Assembly: GCF_026000775.1 (NCBI RefSeq)
Contig: NZ_AP026830.1
Location: forward strand, 1,573,056-1,637,055
DNA from: Vulcanisaeta souniana JCM 11219
GTDB taxonomy: Archaea > Thermoproteota > Thermoprotei > Thermoproteales > Thermocladiaceae
Reading direction: 5' to 3'
DNA: 64,000 nt
The first letter of the stretch is position 1. Each line of letters opens with the position of its first letter. Shown one piece after another: positions 25,035 to 33,376 of the stretch. The notes under the pieces are model-generated. The model was not told where the DNA came from. It saw only the letters and a list, made by a program, of their open reading frames with translations, and did no database searches. Made by a program: the position numbers and the translations under genes.

Positions 25035-26504
25035 ATGCACGAAAACGAATTGATTAAGGGCGTCTGGATCAAAACATACACCATACCTAAGGATAGGGAT
25101 TACTACGATATTAGGAATCCTGCAGATACTAGGCAATTGATTGCTAGGTTTCCAAGGCTTAAACGCGAGGATGTTAAGTCAGCCATAGATGTTGCTAAGG
25201 AGGCTTTTGCCAAGTGGAGTACCACATTGCCTGTTGAGAGAGCCAACATATTGTATAAGACGGCCTTTATAATTGAGTCCAGGGCTAATGATATGGCTAG
25301 GCTGTTAACTCTTGAAGAGGGTAAGACTCTTGCTGATAGTATGTTTGAGGTTGTGAGGACGGTAAACCTACTTAGGTTTTACGCGGGGTTGATAGTTAAG
25401 GACTTGGGTAAGGTAATACCATCTCAGGATAAGAATACATTGATAATGACCATGAGGGAACCCCTGGGTGTTGTAGGTGTCATTACCCCGTGGAACTTCC
25501 CGCTATCATTACCAGCATGGAAGATCATACCAGCTATAGCCACTGGGAATACCGTAGTTTGGAAACCAGCCAGTATAACTCCAACAATAGCCCATGAACT
25601 CGTTAAGGCATTCTATGACGCCGGCCTACCCGAGGGCGTACTCAATTTTGTGACCGGGTCAGGTGGTGAGGTCGGTGATGAGTTGGTCATGAATAAAGAT
25701 ATTGATGCAATAACTTTCACGGGCTCTCTGCAGGTGGGTAAGGAAGTTAATGAGAAGATTGGTAAGCAGAACCGCTTCGTCAGAGTGCAACTGGAGCTTG
25801 GTGGTAAGAATGCGACGGTTCTTACGAAGAATGGTGATATTAATTTAGCCATAGAACAAGTGGTTAGGTCAGCCTTTGGTCTAACTGGGCAAGCATGTAC
25901 AGCAACATCCAGGTTCTTAATACCTGAGGACATGCATGACGAGGTACTTAATAAATTGATTGAGAGGACTAAGAGAATAGTTGTTGGTAATGGACTTAAG
26001 CAAGGTGTTGATATGGGTCCGCTTGCAAGTAGGGAGCAGTTTGAGAAGGTCCTTGGGTATATCGAGCTCGGCAAGCAGGAGGGCGCTAGGTTGGTCTATG
26101 GTGGTTCCGTCATCAAGGGTAGTGAGGAGTTTGACCATGGTTATTTCGTGCAACCAACAATATTTGACGGCGTTACAAAGGACATGAGGATAGCCCGTGA
26201 GGAAATATTTGGGCCCGTCCTAGCAGTAATGACGTATAGAACGTTAGATGAGGCCATAGATATAGTGAACTCAGTGGAATATGGTTTAATAACTGGAATA
26301 GTAACCAGGGATCTTAACGAGGCTATGAGATTCAGTCAGGGTGTAAAGGTCGGCGTAGTAAAGATCAATAAACCAACAATAGGACTAGAGCCCTGGGTAC
26401 CATATGGTGGCGTTAAGGCGTCGGGTAATGATATTTATAAGGAGATGGGTGAGGAGGCAATTCAATTCTTCACTAGAATAAAGGCAGTGTATATGGGTTG
26501 GTGA
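25035..26504 (+). CDS. Aldehyde dehydrogenase, probable 2,5-dioxopentanoate dehydrogenase
   Basis: The 489-residue NAD(P)-dependent aldehyde dehydrogenase has 'TPWNFPLSLPAWKI' and 'WKPASITP' for cofactor binding, the general base Glu254 in 'LELGGKN' and the nucleophile Cys288 in 'GQACTATSRF'. Its close linkage to the FAH-family dehydratase (overlapping stop region) and to sugar dehydrogenase and lactonase points to oxidation of 2,5-dioxopentanoate (alpha-ketoglutarate semialdehyde) to 2-oxoglutarate, the last step of oxidative pentose degradation in archaea. ATG 25035 follows a TATA near 24997-25012. Family membership is certain; the substrate is inferred from context. Confidence 0.88.
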   Translation: MHENELIKGVWIKTYTIPKDRDYYDIRNPADTRQLIARFPRLKREDVKSAIDVAKEAFAKWSTTLPVERANILYKTAFIIESRANDMARLLTLEEGKTLADSMFEVVRTVNLLRFYAGLIVKDLGKVIPSQDKNTLIMTMREPLGVVGVITPWNFPLSLPAWKIIPAIATGNTVVWKPASITPTIAHELVKAFYDAGLPEGVLNFVTGSGGEVGDELVMNKDIDAITFTGSLQVGKEVNEKIGKQNRFVRVQLELGGKNATVLTKNGDINLAIEQVVRSAFGLTGQACTATSRFLIPEDMHDEVLNKLIERTKRIVVGNGLKQGVDMGPLASREQFEKVLGYIELGKQEGARLVYGGSVIKGSEEFDHGYFVQPTIFDGVTKDMRIAREEIFGPVLAVMTYRTLDEAIDIVNSVEYGLITGIVTRDLNEAMRFSQGVKVGVVKINKPTIGLEPWVPYGGVKASGNDIYKEMGEEAIQFFTRIKAVYMGW

Positions 26505-26509
26505 TTGCC

Positions 26510-27385
26510 ATGAAGCTCTTCAGATTAACTAATAATGGTTGGGTTGGAAATTTCGCGATAATTAATAACAAGGTCTACGTATTACTAAGTGACCCAGTTA
26601 CTGCCTTGAAACTTTACTCAGAGGGTAAGGAGGTGCCACTTGGTCCCGAGGTTAATGTAAACGTCGATGAGTTACTAAACAGGGACTACACATATAGGGG
26701 CCTTAGGTTTACGAGACCCTATGATCCAATCGAGGTTTGGGGCAGCGGGATTGTTTACGAGGTTGCTAGGTCCAGGTATACAGAGGAGGACGTGGCAATG
26801 ATAAAGGGTAAGACAATATATGAATTGGTATATGACGCTGAAAGACCGGAGATCTTCTTCAAGGGCACCGCAAACAGATGCGTTGGTCATGGGGAACCAA
26901 TAGCAGTTAGAAGTGACTCGGAATGGACGTTACCCGAGCCTGAGCTTGGTGTTGTAATCGACTCCAGAGGTAAAATACTGGCTTACACGGTTAGTGATGA
27001 TGTTTCTGCAAGGGACTTAGAAGCCCAGAACCCACTTTACTTGCCGCAGTCAAAGATTTACAATAATTCCTGCGCCATGGGGCCTTTCCTAGTGACACCT
27101 GACGAAGTTGGTAACCCCTACGACTTAACTATCAGCATGAGAATAATTAGGGGTAGCGCAGTGGTGTTCGAGGGTAGTATAAGCACTTCTAAAATGAGGA
27201 GGAGGGTTGAGGATCAAATAAAGTACTTGATTAGGGATAATGCGGTTCCTGATGGAACGTTACTATCAACTGGTACGGCAGTAATACCACCGAGACCCAT
27301 TACACTAATGCACGGTGATGTTGTTGAAATATCAATAACAAGGCTTGGAACACAGAGAACGCCAGTGATAAAGCTGGGCAAATAA
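26510..27385 (+). CDS. kdaD: 2-keto-3-deoxy-arabinonate/xylonate dehydratase (FAH family)
   Basis: This 291-residue fumarylacetoacetate-hydrolase-fold enzyme has the metal site segments 'FFKGTANRCVGHGEPIAV', 'EPELGVVIDSRGK', 'SDDVSARDLEAQN', 'CAMGPFLVTPDEVG' and a Lys-rich turn. It resembles the Sulfolobus 2-dehydro-3-deoxy-D-arabinonate dehydratase KdaD, which produces 2,5-dioxopentanoate for the aldehyde dehydrogenase encoded immediately upstream. I chose ATG 26510, six bases after a GGTGA ribosome-binding site and eight after the upstream stop; GTG and TTG further upstream are less likely. Assignment to pentose rather than hexose acids rests on family resemblance and gene pairing. Confidence 0.83.
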   Translation: MKLFRLTNNGWVGNFAIINNKVYVLLSDPVTALKLYSEGKEVPLGPEVNVNVDELLNRDYTYRGLRFTRPYDPIEVWGSGIVYEVARSRYTEEDVAMIKGKTIYELVYDAERPEIFFKGTANRCVGHGEPIAVRSDSEWTLPEPELGVVIDSRGKILAYTVSDDVSARDLEAQNPLYLPQSKIYNNSCAMGPFLVTPDEVGNPYDLTISMRIIRGSAVVFEGSISTSKMRRRVEDQIKYLIRDNAVPDGTLLSTGTAVIPPRPITLMHGDVVEISITRLGTQRTPVIKLGK

Positions 27386-27417
27386 AAATAAAAAGTCAGG
27401 ATCATTAACTTTCTTAA

Positions 27418-27473
27418 ATGGAGATATCCAAGGAACTTATTAAAGCTGCTGAGGAGAGAGGTATTGATCTGAC
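27418..27473 (+). pseudogene. Gene start cut off by an insertion element
   Basis: From ATG 27418 the frame reads MEISKELIKAAEERGIDL and then enters the right end of the insertion element. A TATA-like element at about 27380-27394 precedes it at leaderless spacing. The 18 residues resemble the start of PaREP1-type helical proteins common in Thermoproteales, but this is too short for a safe call. The rest of the gene is not recognisable beyond the element (after 28245). Confidence 0.45.
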
Positions 27474-28245
27474 CTCCTCCCCGCCCTTTAGGGCGGGGGT
27501 TCCCCGAGGTCTCAGGGGTTACACCCCTTTATGGGTGCTACTCCGTTATGGAGGACTAGGAAAGACAATGGTTTTTTGACCGTTAACACTACTTTACCGA
27601 TGGCCTTCTTAAGGATGTTCAAGGCACCGTTTAAGTCACTGTGCAATCTGTGACCAAACGGACAGCCTACTACTCCTCTAGGGTGTCTCTTCACCTCCAC
27701 GTTGTGATAGGGGCAAGTCCTTGAGGTATTGTATTCAACAACCTCAAACACCTTCATACCGTATTCCTGAGCCTTCAGCTCGATGGCTTCCATTAGTTTA
27801 CGATAAGACCATAAATTCACCGTTAACTTGCTACCCTTATCCTGTACAATGCCGAACGGATAACCCAAGTAGATTGTTGACACGCCAAGCTCATGCAGCG
27901 TCTTAACAAGATGGGATGCTAGGTTTCTGTACAAGTGCAGTAACCTCCTATACAGCTTCCTGAACAGCCTCCTCCTCTCATAATTAACCTCATTCCACAG
28001 CCTGGCACACGCGTCAGCAAACCTCCTAAGCTTCCTCTCCTGGAAGCCATTAGGCAGGAGGCGGACCACGTTAGCCCTTCTATTTGAGTATTCGACTTCA
28101 TAGACACCCTCCCCTGGCATTGCGAGGGAAGTCGGCCCCCGCTCCCCATCCTCAAGGAGTTGACCAAGGGAGGGAGCCACAAAAGGACGCGTCGTAGAAG
28201 CTTAAAAAACTTCCACCCCCGCCATAAATGGCGAGGCTTGTCCTC
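27474..28245 (-). mobile_element. Deleted (non-autonomous) TnpB element
   Basis: Right end: 8-bp hairpin CCCCGCCC-TTTA-GGGCGGGG at 27479-27498, next to the 3' end of the minus-strand tnpB remnant. Left end: hairpin CGCCAT-AA-ATGGCG at 28220-28233. Subterminal hairpins of this type are typical of the IS200/IS605 superfamily. Total size about 0.77 kb, roughly half a full tnpB-only element. Exact tips are uncertain by several bases. Element interrupts the gene start at 27418. Confidence 0.7.
27512..28180 (-). pseudogene. tnpB: tnpB with large internal deletion
   Basis: The frame (222 residues from GTG 28180) fuses an N-terminal TnpB region ('EVEYSNRRANVVRLLPNGFQERKLRRFADACARLWNEVNYERR') to its C-terminal region ('LASHLVKTLHELGVSTIYLGYPFG' and 'VVEYNTSRTCPYHNVEVK', then 'SDLNGALNILKKA'). 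The zinc ribbon is of the variant CPYH..CPFGH type and the RuvC-III Asp (SDLNGALNI) is kept, but RuvC-I and much of the middle, around 200 residues, is gone. Because the deletion is in frame, a small protein could be made, but it cannot be a nuclease on its own. The promoter side overlaps the left end of the element. Confidence 0.8.
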
Positions 28246-28561
28246 TATTTTATCACCTTAAATAATCAATTGTTCCATCATCCAAAGAATAACATACCTA
28301 ATCATGATTAAGGATCCCACTAATTTGGAAATAGAGCTCAATGCTTGTTCATTGGTCTCGCCGTCACCAGCCGTAGCTTATTGTTATTGCTCCCAACGTT
28401 AATATTAGGTACCACATGTCCATGGGGTTGATTTGAGCCAGTCTAGGCCGGTTGGTGATTATCGGTATTTTTCGTTACATAACGCCTGTCTCGTGCTTTC
28501 AAGGGCTCCAGGGCTCCTTGGATTGTTAAGTCCACTTGGCCGAGCCTTTTATTGTGATGCA
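28246..28561. other. Intergenic stretch without a recognisable gene
   Basis: These 316 bases separate the deleted TnpB element from the convergent end of the AAA ATPase gene. I see no tRNA, repeat or intact frame. A short plus-strand piece after 28307 reads 'IKDPTNLEIELNA' and might be a scrap of the gene interrupted at 27474, but this is weak. Confidence 0.4.
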
Positions 28562-31210
28562 TTACGTGGGTAGTCCAATCCTTATTAGGAAGTCCTGGTA
28601 TTGATTAAGCACCTCTTTACTTAGTGATGGGCGGACCTTGCCGAGGGCATACTCAAAGTCCTCCCTGGTGATTCTAATGTTTGTATCACCACTCAATACC
28701 CTATCCAGAGCCCTCATCTTAGCCTCCCTGACCAACGCAGCCAAATCAGCGCCACTGTATCCCTCAGTTACCTCAGCGACCCAGTTAATGGCCTCCTCCT
28801 CGACCTCAGCGTTCTTAACATGGATCCTAATAATCTCGTGCCTGGCATCCCTATTGGGCGGTGGTATGTAGATCACCTTATCAAATCTACCTGGCCTAAG
28901 CAACGCTGGATCAACGAACCAGGGCCTGTTAGTGGCGGCGATGACGATGACATTGTTCAATCCCCTTATACCATCCATTTCAGTTAGCAATTGTGAAATA
29001 ACCCCGGACCAGACGCCACCTATTGGTGAGTCCCTTGGTGGTGCCACCGAGTCGATTTCATCAATGAAGATTATGGCAGGCGCATTATCGCGCGCCATAT
29101 TGAAGACATCCTTCACAACAGCGGCAGCCCTCTCCGGCCCAACCCTGGCCAATTCAGCCCCATTAAGCTCTATGAAGTTCGCCTTAAGCATGTTAGCCGT
29201 TGCCTTGGCAACTAGTGTCTTGCCAACACCGGGAGGACCAAAGAGTAGGATGCCGTGTATCGGTTCAATACCCAACTTCTCAAGTATGTCCCTCCTCTGC
29301 ATTGTGGCGATTACGTACTTATTGATGGTCTCCTTAACCTCCTCGAGATCACCAACATCATCCCAAGTGGTCTCTGGAATACCAACCTGGGCTTTCCCAT
29401 AGGTCCTCAACCTACTGTACTGCAATCTAAATGCATCGTACTTCTCAAGTAAATCATAGGTTAGACTGGGCTTATACCTATTGATTAATTCCTCCAATTT
29501 ATCCTGTGTTATGGGTCTTTGTTCCTTAATTGATTCAAGGACTGCGGTCCTCACTATGTTCATGATATCGGCACCAGTAAACCTATCGGTCATTTTAGCC
29601 AGCTTTGCATAATCAATATTCCCCTGGATGGGCTTATCCCTGAGTAATGACTCAAACAACCTAGCCCTGACTTCCTCGTTTGGCGGTGGTATGTAGATCA
29701 CCTTATCAAATCTACCTGGCCTAAGCAACGCTGGATCAAGAAGGTCGGGCTGGTTAGTTGTTCCGATTATCAGGATATTCTCATTCTTCTTGACTATTCC
29801 ATCCATCTCACTAAGTAGTATGTTGAGTAGTCTTGGTGTTACGTCATCGCTAACGTACTTACTCCTTGCTTTGCCGATTGCGTCGAATTCATCGATTATT
29901 ATAACAGAGGGTGCATAGTTCCTGGCTACCTTGAAGAGCTCTGCAAGCCTATTCTCGCTCTCACCATAGTACTTACTGAGTAACTCACCTAGGTTCATGA
30001 TTATCGCAGTCCAACCCAACCTACCCGCTATTGCCCTAGCTAACATTGTCTTGCCAACACCGGGAGGACCAAAGAGTAGAACACCGTGAATTGGCATCAA
30101 ACCGTACCTCTGGGACAATTTACTATCCCTAAGTGGCGTTATGACGGCAGATTCTACCTCGTTCTTAACATCGTCAAGCCCAATCACATTGTCCCACTCA
30201 TTGGCTAAAGCCTTGAGTTCATCCTTGTTAAGGATTAATTGATAACCACGTTCAAGGGCAACCACGGACTGCTTCTCCTCTTCTTCAAACTTAATCTCAA
30301 CAAGCCTGAGGTGCATTACCGCAGGAAGAATGGCTACACTTATTATCAGGGCAGGTAATAAACCCTGCATTAGGGTATTGACATCAATACCCTGGTAAAG
30401 ACCGAAGTATGGGTTCATGTAGAACAATAAGTATGTCATTAAGGCGTAGGCGACTATCGTGCCAATGGTAGGCGCGAAAAACCTGACCGCCCTATTATCA
30501 TGGGCTCTCAACCTGCTGGATATTACATATGCCGTGTATGCCGCCAATGCCATCACAGGCGGTAATACATAGGTACTCGTCCAAGTAAACACCCTACCAA
30601 TGGCCTGGTTCAATCCATAAAAGCCAACGTCCATTCTGCTCAGGGCATTCATTATTGCATTGGTGGTGAGGTATTGTAACGGCGTTAGTTGCGAACCTAC
30701 ATACCCAAACCAGGGGATCACGGTATTGCCGGCGTTCAATAGTAGCAGTGTTGGTATATAAAGGACGAGAAATGTTATTAGTGATTTAAGTGGCGTGACT
30801 TTCCTGGTGACGCCAATGGTGAGACTTGGTGAGGTTAATATCAATGGTACAGAAAGCACATAGAGTGGGTTGGGCATTATTGAGAATTCCCAGGCTAGCA
30901 TGCCGACGCCAACGCCAAGCCAGTCAAAAACCCTAATTAACACAATCAGTATTAGTATGAGAAGTAATGCTCCTAATGCCGCGTACTCATAGGCATAAAG
31001 TAGGGCGGGTATTAGGAGTATTATCATTATTGCAAAACCAAGCTTAACATGCCCAGAATATGCAAGGGCTGCTGTAACGACTACTATTAGTATAGCGATT
31101 GGTATTGGATAAAACGGAAAATCAATTATGAAGGCTAATGATGAGATCGCCAAGTAAAGAAATGCCGTGAATAACCTTGACATTGAACGCAGTGTCCTAT
31201 TACTAACCAC
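28562..31210 (-). CDS. Membrane-anchored tandem AAA ATPase (Cdc48/FtsH-like hybrid layout)
   Basis: The 882-residue protein starts with about nine or ten membrane helices (residues roughly 10-310), then two AAA modules. D1 (about 335-560) has Walker A GPPGVGKT, Walker B 'VIIIDEFDAIG' and 'LRPGRFD'; D2 (about 620-870) has GPPGVGKT, 'IIFIDEIDSVAP' and 'LRPGRFDKVIYIPPPN'. The AAA parts are Cdc48/p97-like, but the substrate-binding N domain of Cdc48 is replaced by the membrane domain. There is no protease domain, so unlike FtsH it would unfold or extract substrates without cutting them. GTG 31210 fits a TATA at about 31233-31242 (minus). A role in membrane protein extraction is inference. Confidence 0.88.
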   Translation of the reverse strand: MVSNRTLRSMSRLFTAFLYLAISSLAFIIDFPFYPIPIAILIVVVTAALAYSGHVKLGFAIMIILLIPALLYAYEYAALGALLLILILIVLIRVFDWLGVGVGMLAWEFSIMPNPLYVLSVPLILTSPSLTIGVTRKVTPLKSLITFLVLYIPTLLLLNAGNTVIPWFGYVGSQLTPLQYLTTNAIMNALSRMDVGFYGLNQAIGRVFTWTSTYVLPPVMALAAYTAYVISSRLRAHDNRAVRFFAPTIGTIVAYALMTYLLFYMNPYFGLYQGIDVNTLMQGLLPALIISVAILPAVMHLRLVEIKFEEEEKQSVVALERGYQLILNKDELKALANEWDNVIGLDDVKNEVESAVITPLRDSKLSQRYGLMPIHGVLLFGPPGVGKTMLARAIAGRLGWTAIIMNLGELLSKYYGESENRLAELFKVARNYAPSVIIIDEFDAIGKARSKYVSDDVTPRLLNILLSEMDGIVKKNENILIIGTTNQPDLLDPALLRPGRFDKVIYIPPPNEEVRARLFESLLRDKPIQGNIDYAKLAKMTDRFTGADIMNIVRTAVLESIKEQRPITQDKLEELINRYKPSLTYDLLEKYDAFRLQYSRLRTYGKAQVGIPETTWDDVGDLEEVKETINKYVIATMQRRDILEKLGIEPIHGILLFGPPGVGKTLVAKATANMLKANFIELNGAELARVGPERAAAVVKDVFNMARDNAPAIIFIDEIDSVAPPRDSPIGGVWSGVISQLLTEMDGIRGLNNVIVIAATNRPWFVDPALLRPGRFDKVIYIPPPNRDARHEIIRIHVKNAEVEEEAINWVAEVTEGYSGADLAALVREAKMRALDRVLSGDTNIRITREDFEYALGKVRPSLSKEVLNQYQDFLIRIGLPT

Positions 31211-31261
31211 ATCACCTGAGAAGTAAAAGTCCTTTAAAAAGAATCGGCTATTTACAGGTAA

Positions 31262-31585
31262 TTACTTCGATTCCTCAGCCTTTTCCTGAGCCTTTTTCTC
31301 AGCTTCCTCCGGAGTGTTCAGAGTAACCCTAACAGTGCCGTCACTGTACTTAGTGACCTTGACCTCAACTCTCCTTGGTGGCTTTTCAATACTACCTGAC
31401 CAAACATACTCATTGATACTATTGTCTATCTTAACGTTCTCTGGTTCGACTTTCATGTGCCTAGCCACGAAACTCCTAATTAACTTAATAGCGTATGGGG
31501 ATCTCCTGGTTCTCGAAGCCTCCCTGGTCCTCCTTAGATTAATTACGTAAATCCTCTCAACCTCAACCTTGGCGTCTTCGCTCAT
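31262..31585 (-). CDS. rpl31e: Large ribosomal subunit protein L31e (eL31)
   Basis: The 107-residue protein has the eL31 pattern: '[35 protein letters not shown]', then a stretch '[26 protein letters not shown]' and a charged Ala/Glu/Lys-rich tail. L31e lies at the polypeptide exit of archaeal and eukaryotic 50S subunits. I start at ATG 31585; a GTG directly before it (31588) is possible because the TATA near 31602-31613 (minus) allows either. In many archaea it is grouped with L39e and eIF6; those are not adjacent here. The neighbour downstream is the AAA ATPase with its own promoter. Confidence 0.92.
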   Translation of the reverse strand: MSEDAKVEVERIYVINLRRTREASRTRRSPYAIKLIRSFVARHMKVEPENVKIDNSINEYVWSGSIEKPPRRVEVKVTKYSDGTVRVTLNTPEEAEKKAQEKAEESK

Positions 31586-31617
31586 CACGCACGATTAATC
31601 AGTGGAATTAATAAGCA

Positions 31618-32445
31618 TTATTTTTCCTTTACACGGCCAATAAGCTCAAGCAAGCCAGCCCTAACATAGTCCTCATTGCTAAAGCCCATGGCGGCTAATA
31701 ACTCATAGAGGGACTTAACGGCTGATGAAACAACGAGGGGAGTTTTCGTATCACCCGCCGACTTAACGGCATAGTGCATATCCTTAGCAGCCAAGGCTAA
31801 TGTGAATGAAGGAGGCGACTTAGGCTTGAGCATCCTATCCATGTACCTCTCGGCCACGCCCTTAAACGCAGTCTTCATCAGTAAATCCTTAAGGGCTTCA
31901 TCATTAACGCCGAAGGTTCTGCCTAAAGCTACATACTCGCCGAGTAGCGCCATGGAACCTATTAGGAAGGCGTTGTAGGCCAGTTTAAGTGCCATTGCTG
32001 ATTCAACCGTTGGTAACCTAATCACAACGCCTAACCTATCAAAAACCTCCCTGGCCCTCTGATAGGCATTTTCCGGGCCACCGACTAGGTATATGGCTGT
32101 GCCGCCTTCGATGTCCGCAGGCCCACCAACGACAGGCGCAGCTAATAGGCCAATCCCCATGCCGGTAAACCTAATATTAAACGCAGTAACAGCATTAATA
32201 CTGTAGGTTCCTGACAGTACTATTAACTCGCCACCAACGCCTCTGACGGTACTCAATGCCTCATCGTCAGAAACGAAGATAAATGTAAGCCCCCTGGCCT
32301 GGGATACATCATCTATTGGCTTAGCCGGTAACCCCCTGAGTCTATCCTTAGTCCTATTCCAGGCATACACATTAAATCCCTGACTAACCAATCTCCTAAC
32401 AAGCGCACCGCCCATTCTCCCAGTTCCGATTACTGTAACATCCAT
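31618..32445 (-). CDS. NAD(P)-binding 6-phosphogluconate / hydroxyacid dehydrogenase-like protein
   Basis: The 275-residue protein begins with a Rossmann motif 'VTVIGTGRMGGALVRRLVSQG' and 'YAWNRTKDR' (Arg suggests NADP preference), then shows the conserved lobe 'LLAAPVVGGPADIEGGTAIYLVGG' and the catalytic-helix region 'AMALKLAYNAFLIG'. These place it in the beta-hydroxyacid dehydrogenase superfamily, more divergent than the copy at 15737-16627. The Lys-Asn catalytic pair is present as K-x3-N (KLAYN). Substrate unknown. The gene runs in the same direction as L31e, 32 bases before it, and 53 bases after the THUMP-domain gene. Confidence 0.75.
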   Translation of the reverse strand: MDVTVIGTGRMGGALVRRLVSQGFNVYAWNRTKDRLRGLPAKPIDDVSQARGLTFIFVSDDEALSTVRGVGGELIVLSGTYSINAVTAFNIRFTGMGIGLLAAPVVGGPADIEGGTAIYLVGGPENAYQRAREVFDRLGVVIRLPTVESAMALKLAYNAFLIGSMALLGEYVALGRTFGVNDEALKDLLMKTAFKGVAERYMDRMLKPKSPPSFTLALAAKDMHYAVKSAGDTKTPLVVSSAVKSLYELLAAMGFSNEDYVRAGLLELIGRVKEK

Positions 32446-32498
32446 ACAAAACTCAATTAGTCATGCTAAATTAAAGAATTGCGGTTATTGATAATGAC

Positions 32499-33050
32499 TT
32501 ACTCACCACTTTGTTGGGAGCCGACACTAACCCTCATTAACGAGAAAACATCATCCTCCCTAATCACGCTTATGCCAGTCCTTGAGGGGAAAACCTCAAC
32601 CTGGATAACCTTATCGGGGCCCTCAAGCTTAACCTTATTACTTATCTTTGACGCTATTGAGTCAATTATATCCATCCTATCAAGATCAACACCCCTCTTC
32701 CTAACCTCAACCTTATAAGTCTCATTAGCGCTGAGATATCTACCAGCTAATTCTACGGCGGCCTTGGATATCTCATCGATCTTCGTACTTACGGTCCTCA
32801 TCACAGGCACGACCTTAAGTACGAAACGCGGTACATAATGACCGCCCGTAACAAGATCCTTCAGTCTCCTTGTGAACTCCACGGGGTCTCCATCAACATA
32901 ACCAGTTATTAATCCATCAAAACCCGTAAAGGATGTTTGGGCAATCCTCATACCGACCAAGTCACCTATGTACTTAAGTTCATCGGCGCACCTACCCTCC
33001 AGTCTCCTTCCTGTGGATACCACTAAATTGAAATCCACGAACAACCCCAA
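32499..33050 (-). CDS. THUMP-domain RNA-binding protein
   Basis: The 183-residue protein matches a stand-alone THUMP module as in Tan1-like proteins: 'FNLVVSTGRRLEGRCADELKYIGDLVG', then 'VVPVMRTVSTKIDEISKAAVELAGRYLSANETYKVEVRKRG' and 'IIDSIASKISNKVKLEGPDKVIQVEVF'. THUMP domains bind the tRNA elbow or acceptor stem and present tRNA to modifying enzymes, such as the cytidine acetyltransferase in eukaryotes. The first possible start is TTG 33050, about 25 bases after a TATA at 33069-33079 (minus); GTG 33038 is an alternative. No partner enzyme is adjacent. Confidence 0.7.
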   Translation of the reverse strand: MGLFVDFNLVVSTGRRLEGRCADELKYIGDLVGMRIAQTSFTGFDGLITGYVDGDPVEFTRRLKDLVTGGHYVPRFVLKVVPVMRTVSTKIDEISKAAVELAGRYLSANETYKVEVRKRGVDLDRMDIIDSIASKISNKVKLEGPDKVIQVEVFPSRTGISVIREDDVFSLMRVSVGSQQSGE

Positions 33051-33193
33051 CCTTTATCTTAACTCAACCTTTTATAAACCACACCCAACCATGAAATTAA
33101 CTTCTGCACCGCGTCATAGCACATGGCTTAAATACACCAATTTAAGGTAGGTAATACTTTTTAAGATTGCTTTTAAGTCACCATTGACCAGGT

Positions 33194-33286
33194 ATGAACA
33201 ACCTAGTTATGGAAGAGGAGGAATGGGAAGAGGAGGAGGAAGAGGAATGGGAGGAATTTGAAGAGGAATGGGAAGAAGAACTATGA
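33194..33286 (+). CDS. 30-residue Glu/Trp-rich acidic micropeptide
   Basis: The frame runs ATG 33194 to TGA 33286 and encodes MNNLVMEEEEWEEE and so on, ending EEEWEEEL. About twenty of the 30 residues are Glu, with three Trp and one Phe spaced every seven or eight residues, so a helix would show one aromatic stripe. TATA-like elements (ctttttaag near 33157, gcttttaag near 33170) precede it. It sits alone between the divergent THUMP gene and the convergent nicotinate phosphoribosyltransferase gene. Repeats of gaagaggaatgg may instead reflect a simple-sequence expansion. Whether it is translated is not known. Confidence 0.45.
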   Translation: MNNLVMEEEEWEEEEEEEWEEFEEEWEEEL

Positions 33287-33376
33287 AAAACTTACATTTT
33301 ACACTCAAAATAGAAATCTCGTATTTCTTAGGTTAATCAAGGGAAGCATTAAGGTATAAGGTAATGAAGCGACGTA

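Noticed and set aside
33194-33286. Interpretation of the gaagaggaatgg tract as a CRISPR-like or tandem repeat
   Set aside because: The units are irregular (different numbers of gag/gaa codons) and keep one reading frame, which fits a peptide or simple-sequence tract better.
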